Below are positions 26,108 through 34,604 of a stretch of DNA of 64,000 nucleotides, one piece after another. The DNA is from Nitratiruptor tergarcus DSM 16512. GTDB taxonomy: Bacteria > Campylobacterota > Campylobacteria > Campylobacterales > Nitratiruptoraceae. Within the stretch, counting starts at the first letter, position 1. The number at the start of each line of letters is the position of its first letter. The stretch lies in the NCBI RefSeq assembly GCF_027946175.1, contig NZ_AP026671.1:1-64000 (forward strand). Reading direction: 5' to 3'. The notes below the pieces were generated by a model. That model saw only the letters and a program-made list of their open reading frames with translations. It did not search any database and was not told the DNA's origin. Both the position numbers and the translations under genes were made by a program.

Positions 26108-26335
26108 ATGGAACATATCGATTTGATGGAAAAGCTCTCGCAAAAAATTGATGATCTTCTTGATAAATATACAATATTGAAAGATGAGAACGAACGACTG
26201 CGTACAGAGCTTGTCACATGCAAAGCAGCAAGCGAAGAGAAAGATAAAGAGATTGAAAAGCTGCGTGATGAGCTGGCAATGAAAAATTTAGAGATTGATG
26301 AGATTATCAAAAAGATAGAAAATCTTGTGAGTTAG
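26108..26335 (+). CDS. Small coiled-coil protein, ZapB-like
   Basis: 75 residues, an uninterrupted heptad coiled coil (MEKLSQKIDDLLDKYTILKD, LRDELAMKNLEIDEIIKKIE). Length and character resemble ZapB-type division proteins, but coiled coils are poor evidence for homology. Two bases before the next small gene, hence an operon. Unknown function otherwise. Confidence 0.55.
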   Translation: MEHIDLMEKLSQKIDDLLDKYTILKDENERLRTELVTCKAASEEKDKEIEKLRDELAMKNLEIDEIIKKIENLVS

Positions 26336-26337
26336 CA

Positions 26338-26553
26338 TTGCAAAAAGTAACCATTAAGATAGAAGGAAAAGAGTATGATATCCAGCTCAAGGAGGATTTT
26401 GCACAAAGTCTCCTTGAGTATCTCCAAAAAGATCTTCCCCCTCACTCTTCGAATAGTATAAAAAATCTTCTCCATGCATATCTGAAAAAGTGTTACGATT
26501 GTTATGTTTTAGAAAAGAGATTGCAAGAGTTATTAAAAAAATTTCCAAACTGA
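26338..26553 (+). CDS. Small conserved-looking protein, possibly ZapA-like N-terminus
   Basis: 71 residues from TTG 26338. Opens QKVTIKIEGKEYDIQLKEDF, a two-strand start similar to the head of ZapA; the rest is helical with three Cys/Tyr-rich positions (KKCYDCYVLEKRL). Directly follows the coiled-coil gene, and a ZapA/ZapB-like pair would make sense, but this is inference from shape rather than recognised homology. Confidence 0.5.
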   Translation: MQKVTIKIEGKEYDIQLKEDFAQSLLEYLQKDLPPHSSNSIKNLLHAYLKKCYDCYVLEKRLQELLKKFPN

Positions 26554-26554
26554 C

Positions 26555-26580
26555 TAAAAAAATAAAAAATCTGCCGATAA
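26555..26580 (+). promoter_or_regulatory. Sigma-28 (FliA)-like promoter of the pseudopilin genes
   Basis: GCCGATAA (26573-26580) is an exact match to the sigma-28 -10 element, with TAAA (26555-26558) 14 bases upstream, against the usual 15. Transcription would start near 26588, at a hairpin TGCAGG (26588-26593) / CCTGCA (26598-26603), followed by AAAGGAG and ATG 26629. It suggests control with flagellar late genes. Confidence 0.55.
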
Positions 26581-26628
26581 TGAAAAATGCAGGAAGCCCT
26601 GCAAAAAAATTTTTTCAAAGGAGTCGTC

Positions 26629-27018
26629 ATGAGACGTGGTGGTTTTACTATGATTGAGTTGATCTTCGTGATCGTTATCTTAGGTATCTTAGCAGCAGTT
26701 GCATTGCCAAAGTTTATTGGTGTGGGTGAGCAAGCAAGAACAGCAAAGATTAAAGCTTTTGTAGGAACGCTTAATAGAACTGTTGGACCAACACTTTGGA
26801 GTAAATCTATAGCAGAGGGGCACAATGGACAGATTCGTAATTATTATTGTAGAGATTTGGCTAAATATACGGATATTCCTGATGAAGTTAGGAAAATGAG
26901 GGGTAATAGGTGTGATTTTAGGATAAATAATCAAAAAACAGGTTTGTCAGGTGTGATTACATTTACAGATGGAAATGCTACAGATTCACCAAGATGGGAT
27001 CTCAATATCAGTAGTTAA
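26629..27018 (+). CDS. Type IV pilin-like / type II secretion pseudopilin 1
   Basis: 129 residues from ATG 26629, which has AAAGGAG five bases upstream; an earlier in-frame ATG (26587) lies at the predicted transcription start and is unlikely. MRRGG leader, cleavage before Phe, Glu5 in 'FTMIELIFVIVILGILAAVALPKF'-type helix. The globular part has two Cys (YYCRDL, NRCDFR), possibly a disulfide. Short leader and size fit a pseudopilin. Similar in layout to the next two genes, which suggests local duplication. No assembly ATPase nearby. Confidence 0.82.
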   Translation: MRRGGFTMIELIFVIVILGILAAVALPKFIGVGEQARTAKIKAFVGTLNRTVGPTLWSKSIAEGHNGQIRNYYCRDLAKYTDIPDEVRKMRGNRCDFRINNQKTGLSGVITFTDGNATDSPRWDLNISS

Positions 27019-27048
27019 TAAAATATAATGCTCAATTAAAGTTAAATA

Positions 27049-27504
27049 ATGCAACGCTCAGCTTTTACTATGATAGAGTTTATTTTTGTCATAGTAGTTC
27101 TTGGGGTTTTGGCTATGGTAGCCTTACCCCGCTATTTTACTGTAGAAGAGCTTGCGCAAAAAAACATTGCCAAAGCTTTTACTGCTACGCTCACTAGAAC
27201 TGTAGGACACTCTTTATGGTCAAAGTCTCTCTTTGCGGGGAGAAAAGGCAGTATAAAAAGTGATAATGATGGGGATAATTTTCTCTTCTATGGACGCAGT
27301 CTGGAAATGTATGTCTCCATTCCAAAATATTTTGATAAAACAAGTGTAGATTTTAGTCAATGTGTTACTCCTGGGAATGTTGCGCATCCTTTCATTGCAA
27401 AAAATCCAAATGTTGGAGGCAAATATAACGTTTTTTGCCGCGATGGTAATGAAACCGATGCACCAAAGTTTGTTGTTGCAGCTAAAGATACATATAGTTT
27501 TTAG
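27049..27504 (+). CDS. Pseudopilin 2
   Basis: 151 residues. MQRSA leader with cleavage between Ala and Phe (Ala at -1 instead of Gly), then 'FTMIEFIFVIVVLGVLAMVA' with Glu5. 'TATLTRTVGHSLWSKSLFAG' closely parallels 'VGTLNRTVGPTLWSKSIAEG' of pseudopilin 1, and both end in an 'N[AE]TD[SA]P' motif, so the two are paralogues by tandem duplication. Two Cys (SQCVTPG, NVFCRDG) in the C-terminal part. No strong ribosome site (AAAGTTAAATA before ATG). Confidence 0.8.
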   Translation: MQRSAFTMIEFIFVIVVLGVLAMVALPRYFTVEELAQKNIAKAFTATLTRTVGHSLWSKSLFAGRKGSIKSDNDGDNFLFYGRSLEMYVSIPKYFDKTSVDFSQCVTPGNVAHPFIAKNPNVGGKYNVFCRDGNETDAPKFVVAAKDTYSF

Positions 27505-27516
27505 AGGAAAGAGACA

Positions 27517-27945
27517 ATGGGCAGAATAAAAAGAGCCTTTACATTAATTGAGCTTGTTTTTGTAATAGTTGTATTAGGAATATTAGCCACGATTGCATTG
27601 CCAAAACTAGGTGGAGCAATGGATGAGGCGCAGATAAGCAATGCAAAATCGACTGTAACAGCAATACGTTCTGGTCTACAAGTCTATAAGAATCGTCACA
27701 TACTCCTTGGACAAGATCCTTATCCCAGTGCTTTAGAAAACGACAGCTCTAAGCTCTTTTCCAATGTCCTTCCTCATCCAATTACTCCTTCTACTAATCC
27801 TGGAGGTTGGAGTAAAGAGGGAAATTACTACATATTCCATGCTAATCAAGGGAAAATAGCTTTTAGCTATAATAAAGATACAGGTGAATTTTCTTGCATA
27901 GAAGGAACTCCTACGACTGTTGAAGGAGCGTGTAAAAATTTTTGA
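27517..27945 (+). CDS. Pseudopilin 3 (GspG/GspH-like)
   Basis: 142 residues. MGRIKRA leader with Ala at -1, then 'FTLIELVFVIVVLGILATIA' with Glu5. The following 'AQISNAKSTVTAIRSGLQVY' is a typical pseudopilin helix end. Less similar to the other two than they are to each other. Cys pair in the last 20 residues. Ribosome site AGAGGAAAGAG. Ends one base into the priA start. Confidence 0.8.
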   Translation: MGRIKRAFTLIELVFVIVVLGILATIALPKLGGAMDEAQISNAKSTVTAIRSGLQVYKNRHILLGQDPYPSALENDSSKLFSNVLPHPITPSTNPGGWSKEGNYYIFHANQGKIAFSYNKDTGEFSCIEGTPTTVEGACKNF

Positions 27946-29774
27946 TGCATTATTATGAAATAGCTCTTATCAATACTCCTTTACAATTAACATACTCTTG
28001 CGAAGACAAAAGAGAGATTGGGGAAGTAGTAGAAGTTAGCCTTCGCAATAGACACACAAGAGGTGTAATTGTACAGGAGGTTACAAAACCCACATTCGAA
28101 TGTCTTCCTATTGAAAATAGTACTTCGTTTTTTTACACTTCCGAGCAGATAGCGATAGCGCAATTTATAGCAAAATATTATGTCTCTAGTTTTGGTGAGG
28201 CTATAGGGCTTTTTGTGCCTTTTAAAGAAAACCAAAAGAAGCAAAATTTATCACTTCCAATAAACAATACCATAACCCTTTCACCCCAGCAGCAAGAGGC
28301 TATGGAGTTTATTAAGTCTCATCCCGTATCACTTCTCTTTGGAGAAACTGGAAGCGGAAAAACAGAGATTTACATAGAACTCATTAAAAAGAAGCTAAGT
28401 GAGGGAAAGAGTGCTATTTTTTTGATGCCAGAGATCTCTTTGACACCCCAAATGGAGAAGAGACTGCAAGCTGTTTTTGGTGATGGGGTAGTGATTTGGC
28501 ATAGTAAACTCACAAAGAAAAAAAGAGAGCTGCATCTTTCTAAGATTTATGATGGCACAGCTCGGGTTGTTGCAGGACCAAGAAGTGCACTCTTTTTGCC
28601 ACTACAAAATCTGGGACTCATTGTGGTAGATGAAGAGCATGACGATAGCTACAAGGCTTTGAATGCTCCAAGGATCAATGCAAAAGATGTAGCTATATAT
28701 ATGGGTAAAAAATTAGATATTCCAGTGGTTTTAGGAAGTGCCACACCGAGCGTGACAAGTTATTACAAGTATCCTCACTTTCAATTAAAAAAGTTTTATC
28801 AAACAAAAAAAGATTTTTTCTTTGATACAGGCAATGGGTTTACTCCTACAATTATTGAAGAGCTCGAGCAGGTACTTTCCCGAAAAAAGCAGGCTCTTAT
28901 CTTTATTCCAACACGTGCCCATTTTAAATATCTCATCTGCCAAGAGTGTGGAGAGGCTGTGAAGTGTCCTTACTGCGATGTAGGAATGAGCGTACATTTT
29001 GATAAGCGGGCTTTGCGATGTCACTACTGCAACTTTACTGAATTTATCCCACAAAAGTGTCCTCACTGCGGAAGTGAGGAGCTAAGTACCAAGCGTATGG
29101 GAACTAGTGAGGCAGTTGAAGAGCTGCAAACTCTCTTTCCGCAAGCAGTGATAGAGAAATTTGATAAAGATGTAGTAACAACACAAAAAAAACTTGAAAC
29201 GATTTTACAGCGCTTTAGTAATAAAGAGATAGATATTCTCGTTGGTACACAGATGCTCTCCAAAGGACATGACTATCCTGATGTTACATTGAGTGTAATT
29301 TTTGGGCTTGATTTTTTGCTTGCGATGGCTGATTATAGAGCACGAGAAAAGGCTGTTGCACTTTTGCTCCAAATTGCGGGACGTGCTGGAAGAAGAGAAT
29401 ATGCCAAAGTGATTATACAGACGAAAAATGAAGAATTTTTCAAAAGATATCTAGATTTTAAGCTCTTTTTACAAGAAGAGCTAGCCTTACGCCAAGGATT
29501 TTATCCTCCTTTTGTGCGCTTAGCGCTTTTGCGGTTTTCGCACAAAAACCGTCAAATAGCACAAGAGGCGATGGAGGAGGTATTGCAGCGTTTGCAAGCT
29601 TTCAAAAGTGTAGAGATTGTGGGATATGGACCAAATGCTATTGAGAAAATCGCTGGGAAGTTTCGTTTTCATATTCTATTAAAAAGCGCTTTTGCAACAG
29701 AGCTTCTCAAAGCGATTTATGCTTCTAAAAATGAGTTGTGTGAAGTGGATATGGATCCTGTCAATTTTACATAG
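27945..29774 (+). CDS. priA: Primosomal protein N' (replication restart helicase)
   Basis: 609 residues from ATG 27945; a TTG one codon earlier is also open. Walker A 'LLFGETGSGKTEIYIE'; DExH 'IVVDEEHDDSYK'; zinc cysteines 'CQECGEAVKCPYC', 'RCHYC' and 'KCPHCGSEEL'; late helicase motif 'QIAGRAGRREYAKVIIQT'. Shorter than E. coli PriA (732), the N-terminal DNA-binding domain being compact. Reloads the replisome at stalled forks. Confidence 0.95.
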   Translation: MHYYEIALINTPLQLTYSCEDKREIGEVVEVSLRNRHTRGVIVQEVTKPTFECLPIENSTSFFYTSEQIAIAQFIAKYYVSSFGEAIGLFVPFKENQKKQNLSLPINNTITLSPQQQEAMEFIKSHPVSLLFGETGSGKTEIYIELIKKKLSEGKSAIFLMPEISLTPQMEKRLQAVFGDGVVIWHSKLTKKKRELHLSKIYDGTARVVAGPRSALFLPLQNLGLIVVDEEHDDSYKALNAPRINAKDVAIYMGKKLDIPVVLGSATPSVTSYYKYPHFQLKKFYQTKKDFFFDTGNGFTPTIIEELEQVLSRKKQALIFIPTRAHFKYLICQECGEAVKCPYCDVGMSVHFDKRALRCHYCNFTEFIPQKCPHCGSEELSTKRMGTSEAVEELQTLFPQAVIEKFDKDVVTTQKKLETILQRFSNKEIDILVGTQMLSKGHDYPDVTLSVIFGLDFLLAMADYRAREKAVALLLQIAGRAGRREYAKVIIQTKNEEFFKRYLDFKLFLQEELALRQGFYPPFVRLALLRFSHKNRQIAQEAMEEVLQRLQAFKSVEIVGYGPNAIEKIAGKFRFHILLKSAFATELLKAIYASKNELCEVDMDPVNFT

Positions 29775-29812
29775 GATTTTCTTGAAAATTTACTACTATT
29801 TTATTTTTATGA

Positions 29813-29954
29813 TATAATTTTAATTCCCCTCCCCCTATGTAGCAGCAGGGCATCTGCTCTGCTGTGAATTAATTTAGATTTTTTATTGAAATAAAAATAT
29901 ATTTTCGTTAGTATTTCGCTCCAAAATCCAAAAAAATCTCTAAAAGGCTAAAGA
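29813..29954 (+). promoter_or_regulatory. Promoter and structured leader of rpmE
   Basis: TATAAT at 29813-29818 starts a leader of about 130 bases. A strong hairpin, CAGCAGGGC (29843-29851) / GCTCTGCTG (29856-29864) with one G-U pair and loop ATCT, is preceded by a C-run (CCCCTCCCCC) able to pair with Shine-Dalgarno sequences, and by a minimal ATG-TAG frame (29837-29842). The hairpin has no U-run, so it is not a plain terminator. It may control L31 synthesis, as ribosomal protein leaders often do. Confidence 0.5.
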
Positions 29955-30155
29955 ATGAAAAAAGGTATCCATCCAGAGTATGTTGAATGCGAAGTAACAT
30001 GTGCATGTGGCAACCATTTTGTAGTACTTTCAAATAAACCACAGTTAAAAATAGATATTTGCAATAAATGCCATCCATTTTTCACTGGAAGTGAAAAAAT
30101 CGTAGATACAACAGGTCGTGTAGATAAATTTAAAAAGAAATATAACTTGAAATAA
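29955..30155 (+). CDS. rpmE: Ribosomal protein L31 (zinc-binding form)
   Basis: 66 residues. Starts [20 protein letters not shown]; Cys at 'CEVTCACG' and '[10 protein letters not shown]' form the zinc site of the C+ type L31, as opposed to the zinc-free YkgM paralogue. First gene of a long plus-strand run; rsmI starts one base after the stop. Confidence 0.97.
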   Translation: MKKGIHPEYVECEVTCACGNHFVVLSNKPQLKIDICNKCHPFFTGSEKIVDTTGRVDKFKKKYNLK

Positions 30156-30156
30156 T

Positions 30157-30972
30157 TTGCTCACCCTTGTTCCCACTCCTATCGGCAATCTCGAAGATAT
30201 TACCTTCAGGGCTCTTCATGCCCTAGAAGAAGCTGATATTTTACTGTGTGAAGATACGCGTGTAACAAAAAGACTTCTTCATCTACTCTCGCAAAAATAT
30301 AAAAGAGATTTTGGCACAAAAGAGTTTATAGCACTCCATGAGCACAATCAAAAGAGCTTTCTTGCAAAAATTGATCCTTTCTTTTTTACTCGTAACGTAG
30401 TATATGTGAGTGATGCTGGTATGCCAGGTATAAGTGATCCGGGAGCACTTTTGGTACAGTATGCACAAGAGCATGGAGTGCCATACGATGTATTGCCAGG
30501 AGCTAGTGCAGTAGTGACTGCTTATGCAGCAAGTGGGTTTGAGGGTGGTTTTTGCTTTTTTGGTTTCTTGCCTCATAAAGGAAATGCAAGAAAAGAGGCT
30601 TTGCAAGAGGCTTTAGCATCCCAAAACAATGCTGTTATTTATGAAGCTCCTCACAGACTCCTAAAACTTCTTGACGAGATTGCTGCAATTGATCCACAAA
30701 GAGTTCTCTTTTTGGCAAAAGAGCTTACCAAATCGCATCAAAGTTTTTTCAAAGGTCAAGCACAAGAGCTGGCACGCCAAATACCTCAAGAGAAGGTAAA
30801 GGGAGAGTGGGTTGTGGTTGTTGAGAAAGCAACTACAAAAAGAGAAACAATTACTCTTTCATTAGAAGAGATTTTGCAACTACCACTTCCAAAAAAAGAT
30901 CTTGCCAAACTTTTAGCGCAAGTTAGCGATAAAAGCGTTAAAGAGTGGTACACTTATCTTAATGAAAATTAA
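30157..30972 (+). CDS. rsmI: 16S rRNA (cytidine1402-2'-O)-methyltransferase
   Basis: 271 residues from TTG 30157, with one base between it and rpmE. Family signatures 'LVPTPIGNLEDITFRALHAL', 'CEDTRVTKRLL', 'VSDAGMPGISDPGALLV', 'VLPGASAVVTAYAASGF' and 'FFGFLPHK'. Methylates the ribose of C1402 in the 16S decoding centre. SAM-dependent, tetrapyrrole-methylase fold. Confidence 0.96.
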   Translation: MLTLVPTPIGNLEDITFRALHALEEADILLCEDTRVTKRLLHLLSQKYKRDFGTKEFIALHEHNQKSFLAKIDPFFFTRNVVYVSDAGMPGISDPGALLVQYAQEHGVPYDVLPGASAVVTAYAASGFEGGFCFFGFLPHKGNARKEALQEALASQNNAVIYEAPHRLLKLLDEIAAIDPQRVLFLAKELTKSHQSFFKGQAQELARQIPQEKVKGEWVVVVEKATTKRETITLSLEEILQLPLPKKDLAKLLAQVSDKSVKEWYTYLNEN

Positions 30973-30996
30973 GTTTGAAAAAGATAAAATCTCTTT

Positions 30997-31680
30997 ATGA
31001 TAGTCTATGGCAAGCAGATATTTACCTATATTGTAGACAAGCATCCTCATATTATCAAACATGTCTATGTGAGCAAAGAGTTAGATAAAAAAGATTTTGC
31101 AAAACTCCGGGCTCTTGGCATAAAAGTTGTAAGGGTAGATAATAAAAAGGCGCAAAGTCTGAGTCGTGGTGGTAATCATCAAGGAGTTTTGCTTGAAATT
31201 GACGATTTTCTATTTGCCACACTGCAAAGTATAAAAGAAGAGAGTTTTTTAGTTTTGCTCTATGGCGTAACGGATGTTGGCAACATTGGTTCAATTGTTC
31301 GCAGCGCGTACGCTTTGGGCGCAGGTGGAGTGGTTGTGAGTGGATTGAAGTCCTTGAAAATGGAAGGAGTAATTCGTAGAAGCAGTGGTGCAGCCCTTGA
31401 TCTACCAATAGTGCTCTATCCAAATCTTTTGGATCTTATGAAAGAGCTGCAAGATAGTGGCACAAAGATATATGGGGCAGATATGCAAGGCGAAGATGTG
31501 AGAAAAGTGCACTTTGTCGGAAAGAGAGCGATACTTTTAGGAAGTGAAGGGGAGGGTCTTCCCAAAAAAGCACTGCAAAAATGTGATAAACGGTTACAAA
31601 TCAAGATGGAACGAGAATTTGATTCTCTCAATGTAGCAGCTGCAGCGGCAATTTTTATAGATAGGATGAGAGATGGGTGA
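30997..31680 (+). CDS. rlmB: SpoU-family 2'-O-rRNA methyltransferase (RlmB-like)
   Basis: 227 residues. N-terminal substrate-binding part 'IVYGKQIFTYIVDKHPHIIK', then the SPOUT domain: 'LLYGVTDVGNIGSIVRSAYA' (motif 1; the usual Asp-Pro-x-Asn is Asp-Val-Gly-Asn), 'AILLGSEGEGLPKKAL' (motif 2) and 'LNVAAAAAIFIDRM' (motif 3). Probably makes Gm2251 in 23S rRNA; another ribose target is possible. Overlaps the next gene by eight bases. Confidence 0.88.
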   Translation: MIVYGKQIFTYIVDKHPHIIKHVYVSKELDKKDFAKLRALGIKVVRVDNKKAQSLSRGGNHQGVLLEIDDFLFATLQSIKEESFLVLLYGVTDVGNIGSIVRSAYALGAGGVVVSGLKSLKMEGVIRRSSGAALDLPIVLYPNLLDLMKELQDSGTKIYGADMQGEDVRKVHFVGKRAILLGSEGEGLPKKALQKCDKRLQIKMEREFDSLNVAAAAAIFIDRMRDG

Positions 31681-32587
31681 TCTTGATAAACTCAAAAATA
31701 TGGATCCCGAAGAGATATTTAAAAAGACATATATTGCTCCAAAGATTATACGAGCTCTCATTGAAGAGGATTTTAAAAAACTCTCTTCAAAAAGTAAAGC
31801 TTTAGGTTTTATCAAAATTTTGGAAAAGCAGTTGGGGCTCGATCTTACAGAATTGCGCCAAAAAGTAGAGGAGTATTATGAAGATAAAATTGATTACCAA
31901 AATGCATTTGCAATTGAAGAAAAAGGAATAGAACATCATACCAATCCGTTTTTAAAAATCTTTCTTTTTATTATTATCCTCATTGCTGGGATCTATCTCT
32001 ATTTTGATAAATTTGCACCAAAAGAGGAGCATAAAGCAAAAAAAGAGTTTTTTGCACCAAGCAAAAACTCTTCTACTCTATCTAGCCAAAGTTCTTTATC
32101 GAGTATAAGTAGTAGTTTGCAAAGTAGTAGTGCATCTGTAGAGGCTTTGGAAGAAAAGAGAAGCCAAGAGACGCCTAAGGTTGTAGTTGCTCAAGAAGTA
32201 AATGGCACGCAAGAAGCAAATAGAACACAAAATATGGCACAAATTGTTGAAGAGAATATAACTCAAGCTACTGAAATAAACACTACGCAAGAAGAGTTAG
32301 CTATCACACCAAGCATCACTATAATTCCTAAGCGAAAATTATGGGTTGGAATTATCTATCTTGATAACTATAAACGAAAAAACTATCTCACCTCTTCTCC
32401 GATTGAACTCAATACTTCACGAGATCAGCTTATCGTTACAGGACATGGTATGCTGCAAATTGATATCAATGGAGAGATTCAAGATTTTAGTGAAAAAGGT
32501 AAGCAGCGCTTTTTGTACCGGGCAGGAGAACTGGAGCGCATCGATAGAAAGACTTTCAAACAGTATAACAGGGGCAAAGATTGGTAA
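31673..32587 (+). CDS. RodZ-like membrane protein
   Basis: 304 residues. Residues 17-72 ('KKTYIAPKIIRALIEEDF', 'KALGFIKILEKQLGLDLTEL') follow the RodZ cytoplasmic helix-turn-helix pattern (T-x-I...I-x-A-L-E-x-x-D-F...G-F-I...L-G-L-D). A single membrane helix lies at about 94-110 (FLKIFLFIIILIAGIYLYF), then a Ser/Thr/Gln-rich periplasmic linker, then a C-terminal beta domain (about 225-304) like RodZ's outer domain. It may link MreB to the cell-wall machinery; this is my inference. Confidence 0.6.
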   Translation: MGDLDKLKNMDPEEIFKKTYIAPKIIRALIEEDFKKLSSKSKALGFIKILEKQLGLDLTELRQKVEEYYEDKIDYQNAFAIEEKGIEHHTNPFLKIFLFIIILIAGIYLYFDKFAPKEEHKAKKEFFAPSKNSSTLSSQSSLSSISSSLQSSSASVEALEEKRSQETPKVVVAQEVNGTQEANRTQNMAQIVEENITQATEINTTQEELAITPSITIIPKRKLWVGIIYLDNYKRKNYLTSSPIELNTSRDQLIVTGHGMLQIDINGEIQDFSEKGKQRFLYRAGELERIDRKTFKQYNRGKDW

Positions 32588-33387
32588 GGCTCTTTGCTGT
32601 TTTGTTGCTTCCTCTTTTGCTCTTCGCAGCTTCAATAAAGGAGAAGGTAAAAGAGATAATAGGAACTGAAAAATTTAATCAATCCCTTCTCATTATCAAT
32701 ACAGTCTTTGCAAATGAAGAGAGGTTTATGCACGACTCTCAGGTCGATATGCTTAAAATCTTGCAAACTCTCAAAAAACTTGGGTTTATAAAGAATAATT
32801 TAGAAGCACCACAAAAACAGAGTATTGAGCTTTACTCTTTTACAGTAAATCCCCTGGTGTATAAACTTTTTTTGCGCTCTATAGAAGAGGCTGGAGTATT
32901 TCGTTACCAAATTGATCGTATCGTGCAAGATGGTGATGGAGTATTTGCTCGTCTCTCTTTTTATTCAAGCTTTATTGCTGATCCAGTGAAAATCACGAAA
33001 TTCTTGCACCATTATGGAGCAAAAGTACTCAGTGTGGTGGTAGAAGAGAATAGTTGGCGCTACTATATCGATTTTACTCAAGCAAGATTTGCTGCTTTAT
33101 CTTTGCAAAAAGAGCTGCATATTCCAAATATCCGCAAAGGAGTGTGGATTGAGAGTAATGGGATCACTTCTTTTTTGATAAAGAGTCATAGAAAAAACCA
33201 CTGGCATCCGAAGATCTATATTTATGATTCCAATCTCAACCCAGTAGATGTGATTAAAAAAACGAAACGAGTCAAAAAGTTGCGTTTAAAATTGCCAAAA
33301 GGTTTCTATTATATTAAAATTGCAGATACATTTACCATCGATAATATAAAATACGGCATCGATATCTATGCTTTAGAGGATAAGTAA
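32581..33387 (+). CDS. Periplasmic hypothetical protein
   Basis: 268 residues, TTG start overlapping the RodZ-like gene by seven bases. Signal peptide [20 protein letters not shown], cleavage likely after the second Ala. No cofactor motif. The C-terminal third is beta-rich and basic ('[19 protein letters not shown]'-like). Conserved position between the RodZ-like and aminotransferase genes (I recall the same order in C. jejuni). Probably acts with its neighbour in the envelope. Confidence 0.7.
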   Translation: MVRLFAVLLLPLLLFAASIKEKVKEIIGTEKFNQSLLIINTVFANEERFMHDSQVDMLKILQTLKKLGFIKNNLEAPQKQSIELYSFTVNPLVYKLFLRSIEEAGVFRYQIDRIVQDGDGVFARLSFYSSFIADPVKITKFLHHYGAKVLSVVVEENSWRYYIDFTQARFAALSLQKELHIPNIRKGVWIESNGITSFLIKSHRKNHWHPKIYIYDSNLNPVDVIKKTKRVKKLRLKLPKGFYYIKIADTFTIDNIKYGIDIYALEDK

Positions 33388-33389
33388 CA

Positions 33390-34604
33390 ATGTTTGATGA
33401 GATTAGATTCAATAAAATCGATAGATTGCCAAAATATGTTTTTGCAGCAGTTAATGAGATTAAAATGGCTGCACGCCGTGCTGGTGAAGATATAATTGAT
33501 TTTAGTATGGGAAATCCTGACGGTCCCGCACCACAACATATAATTGATAAACTCATAGAAGCTGCACAAAAGCCAAAGAACCATGGATATAGTGCGAGTA
33601 AAGGGATTTATAAGCTGCGCCTAGCAATTTGTAACTGGTATGAGAGACGCTATGGTGTGGCTTTGGATCCTGAGAGTGAAGCTGTGGCTACAATGGGAAG
33701 CAAAGAGGGATATGTCCATCTTGTGCAGGCTATTACCAATCCTGGTGATGTGGCAATTGTTCCTGATCCTACATATCCGATACACTCCTATGCTTTTATA
33801 CTTGCAGGTGGTAGTGTGCATAAGATGGAGTTGCAGTACAATGAAGAGTTTGAAGTTGATGAGGAGCAGTTTTTCAAAGATCTTCATAAATCTCTCAACG
33901 AAGCCTTTCCAAAGCCAAAATATCTTGTAGTCAATTTTCCTCACAACCCTTCTACTGCTACAGTGACTCCAGAGTTTTATGAAGAGCTCGTGCGGATTGC
34001 AAAAAAAGAGCGATTTTATATCATCAGTGATATTGCATATGCAGATCTTACCTATGATGGGTATAAGACTCCATCTATTTTAGCAGTTGAAGGTGCAAAA
34101 GATGTGGCAGTAGAGAGCTTTACACTCTCTAAAAGCTACAATATGGCTGGCTGGCGTGTTGGCTTTGTTGTAGGAAACAAAAAGCTCATCGGTGCACTGC
34201 AAAAAATTAAGAGCTGGATAGATTATGGGATGTTTACTCCTATTCAAGTGGCAGCTACAGTGGCTCTCAATGGTCCACAAGATTGTGTAGAAGAGATTCG
34301 TAAAAAATATGAAAAAAGAAGAGATGTATTAGTTGACTCTTTTAGTAGAGCTGGATGGCATATCAACAAACCGAAAGCTACAATGTTTGTATGGGCGAGG
34401 ATCCCACAGGAGTTTCGCCAAATGGGAAGCTTAGAGTTTTCTAAAAAGCTTCTTACCGAAGCAAAAGTTGCTGTGAGTCCCGGGATTGGATTTGGCGAAG
34501 GTGGTGAAGAGTATGTGCGCATCGCATTGATAGAGAATGAAAAGAGAATTCGTCAGGCAGCCAAAAATATTAAGAAATTTTTAGCCAATTACAAGGAAAT
34601 ATAA
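33390..34604 (+). CDS. Class I aminotransferase (alanine/aspartate type)
   Basis: 404 residues. PLP-binding '[17 protein letters not shown]' with Lys in S-x-S/T-x-x-x-M-x-G-W-R; '[12 protein letters not shown]' near 41; '[17 protein letters not shown]'; C-terminal '[20 protein letters not shown]'. This form, next to hom, is usually an alanine- or LL-diaminopimelate-type transaminase; which one cannot be decided here. Lies two bases after the periplasmic gene and overlaps hom by one base. Confidence 0.87.
   Translation: MFDEIRFNKIDRLPKYVFAAVNEIKMAARRAGEDIIDFSMGNPDGPAPQHIIDKLIEAAQKPKNHGYSASKGIYKLRLAICNWYERRYGVALDPESEAVATMGSKEGYVHLVQAITNPGDVAIVPDPTYPIHSYAFILAGGSVHKMELQYNEEFEVDEEQFFKDLHKSLNEAFPKPKYLVVNFPHNPSTATVTPEFYEELVRIAKKERFYIISDIAYADLTYDGYKTPSILAVEGAKDVAVESFTLSKSYNMAGWRVGFVVGNKKLIGALQKIKSWIDYGMFTPIQVAATVALNGPQDCVEEIRKKYEKRRDVLVDSFSRAGWHINKPKATMFVWARIPQEFRQMGSLEFSKKLLTEAKVAVSPGIGFGEGGEEYVRIALIENEKRIRQAAKNIKKFLANYKEI

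Noticed and set aside
29837-29842. ATG-TAG as a regulatory minimal uORF
   Set aside because: A two-codon frame is too easily a coincidence to annotate separately; noted only within the rpmE leader.
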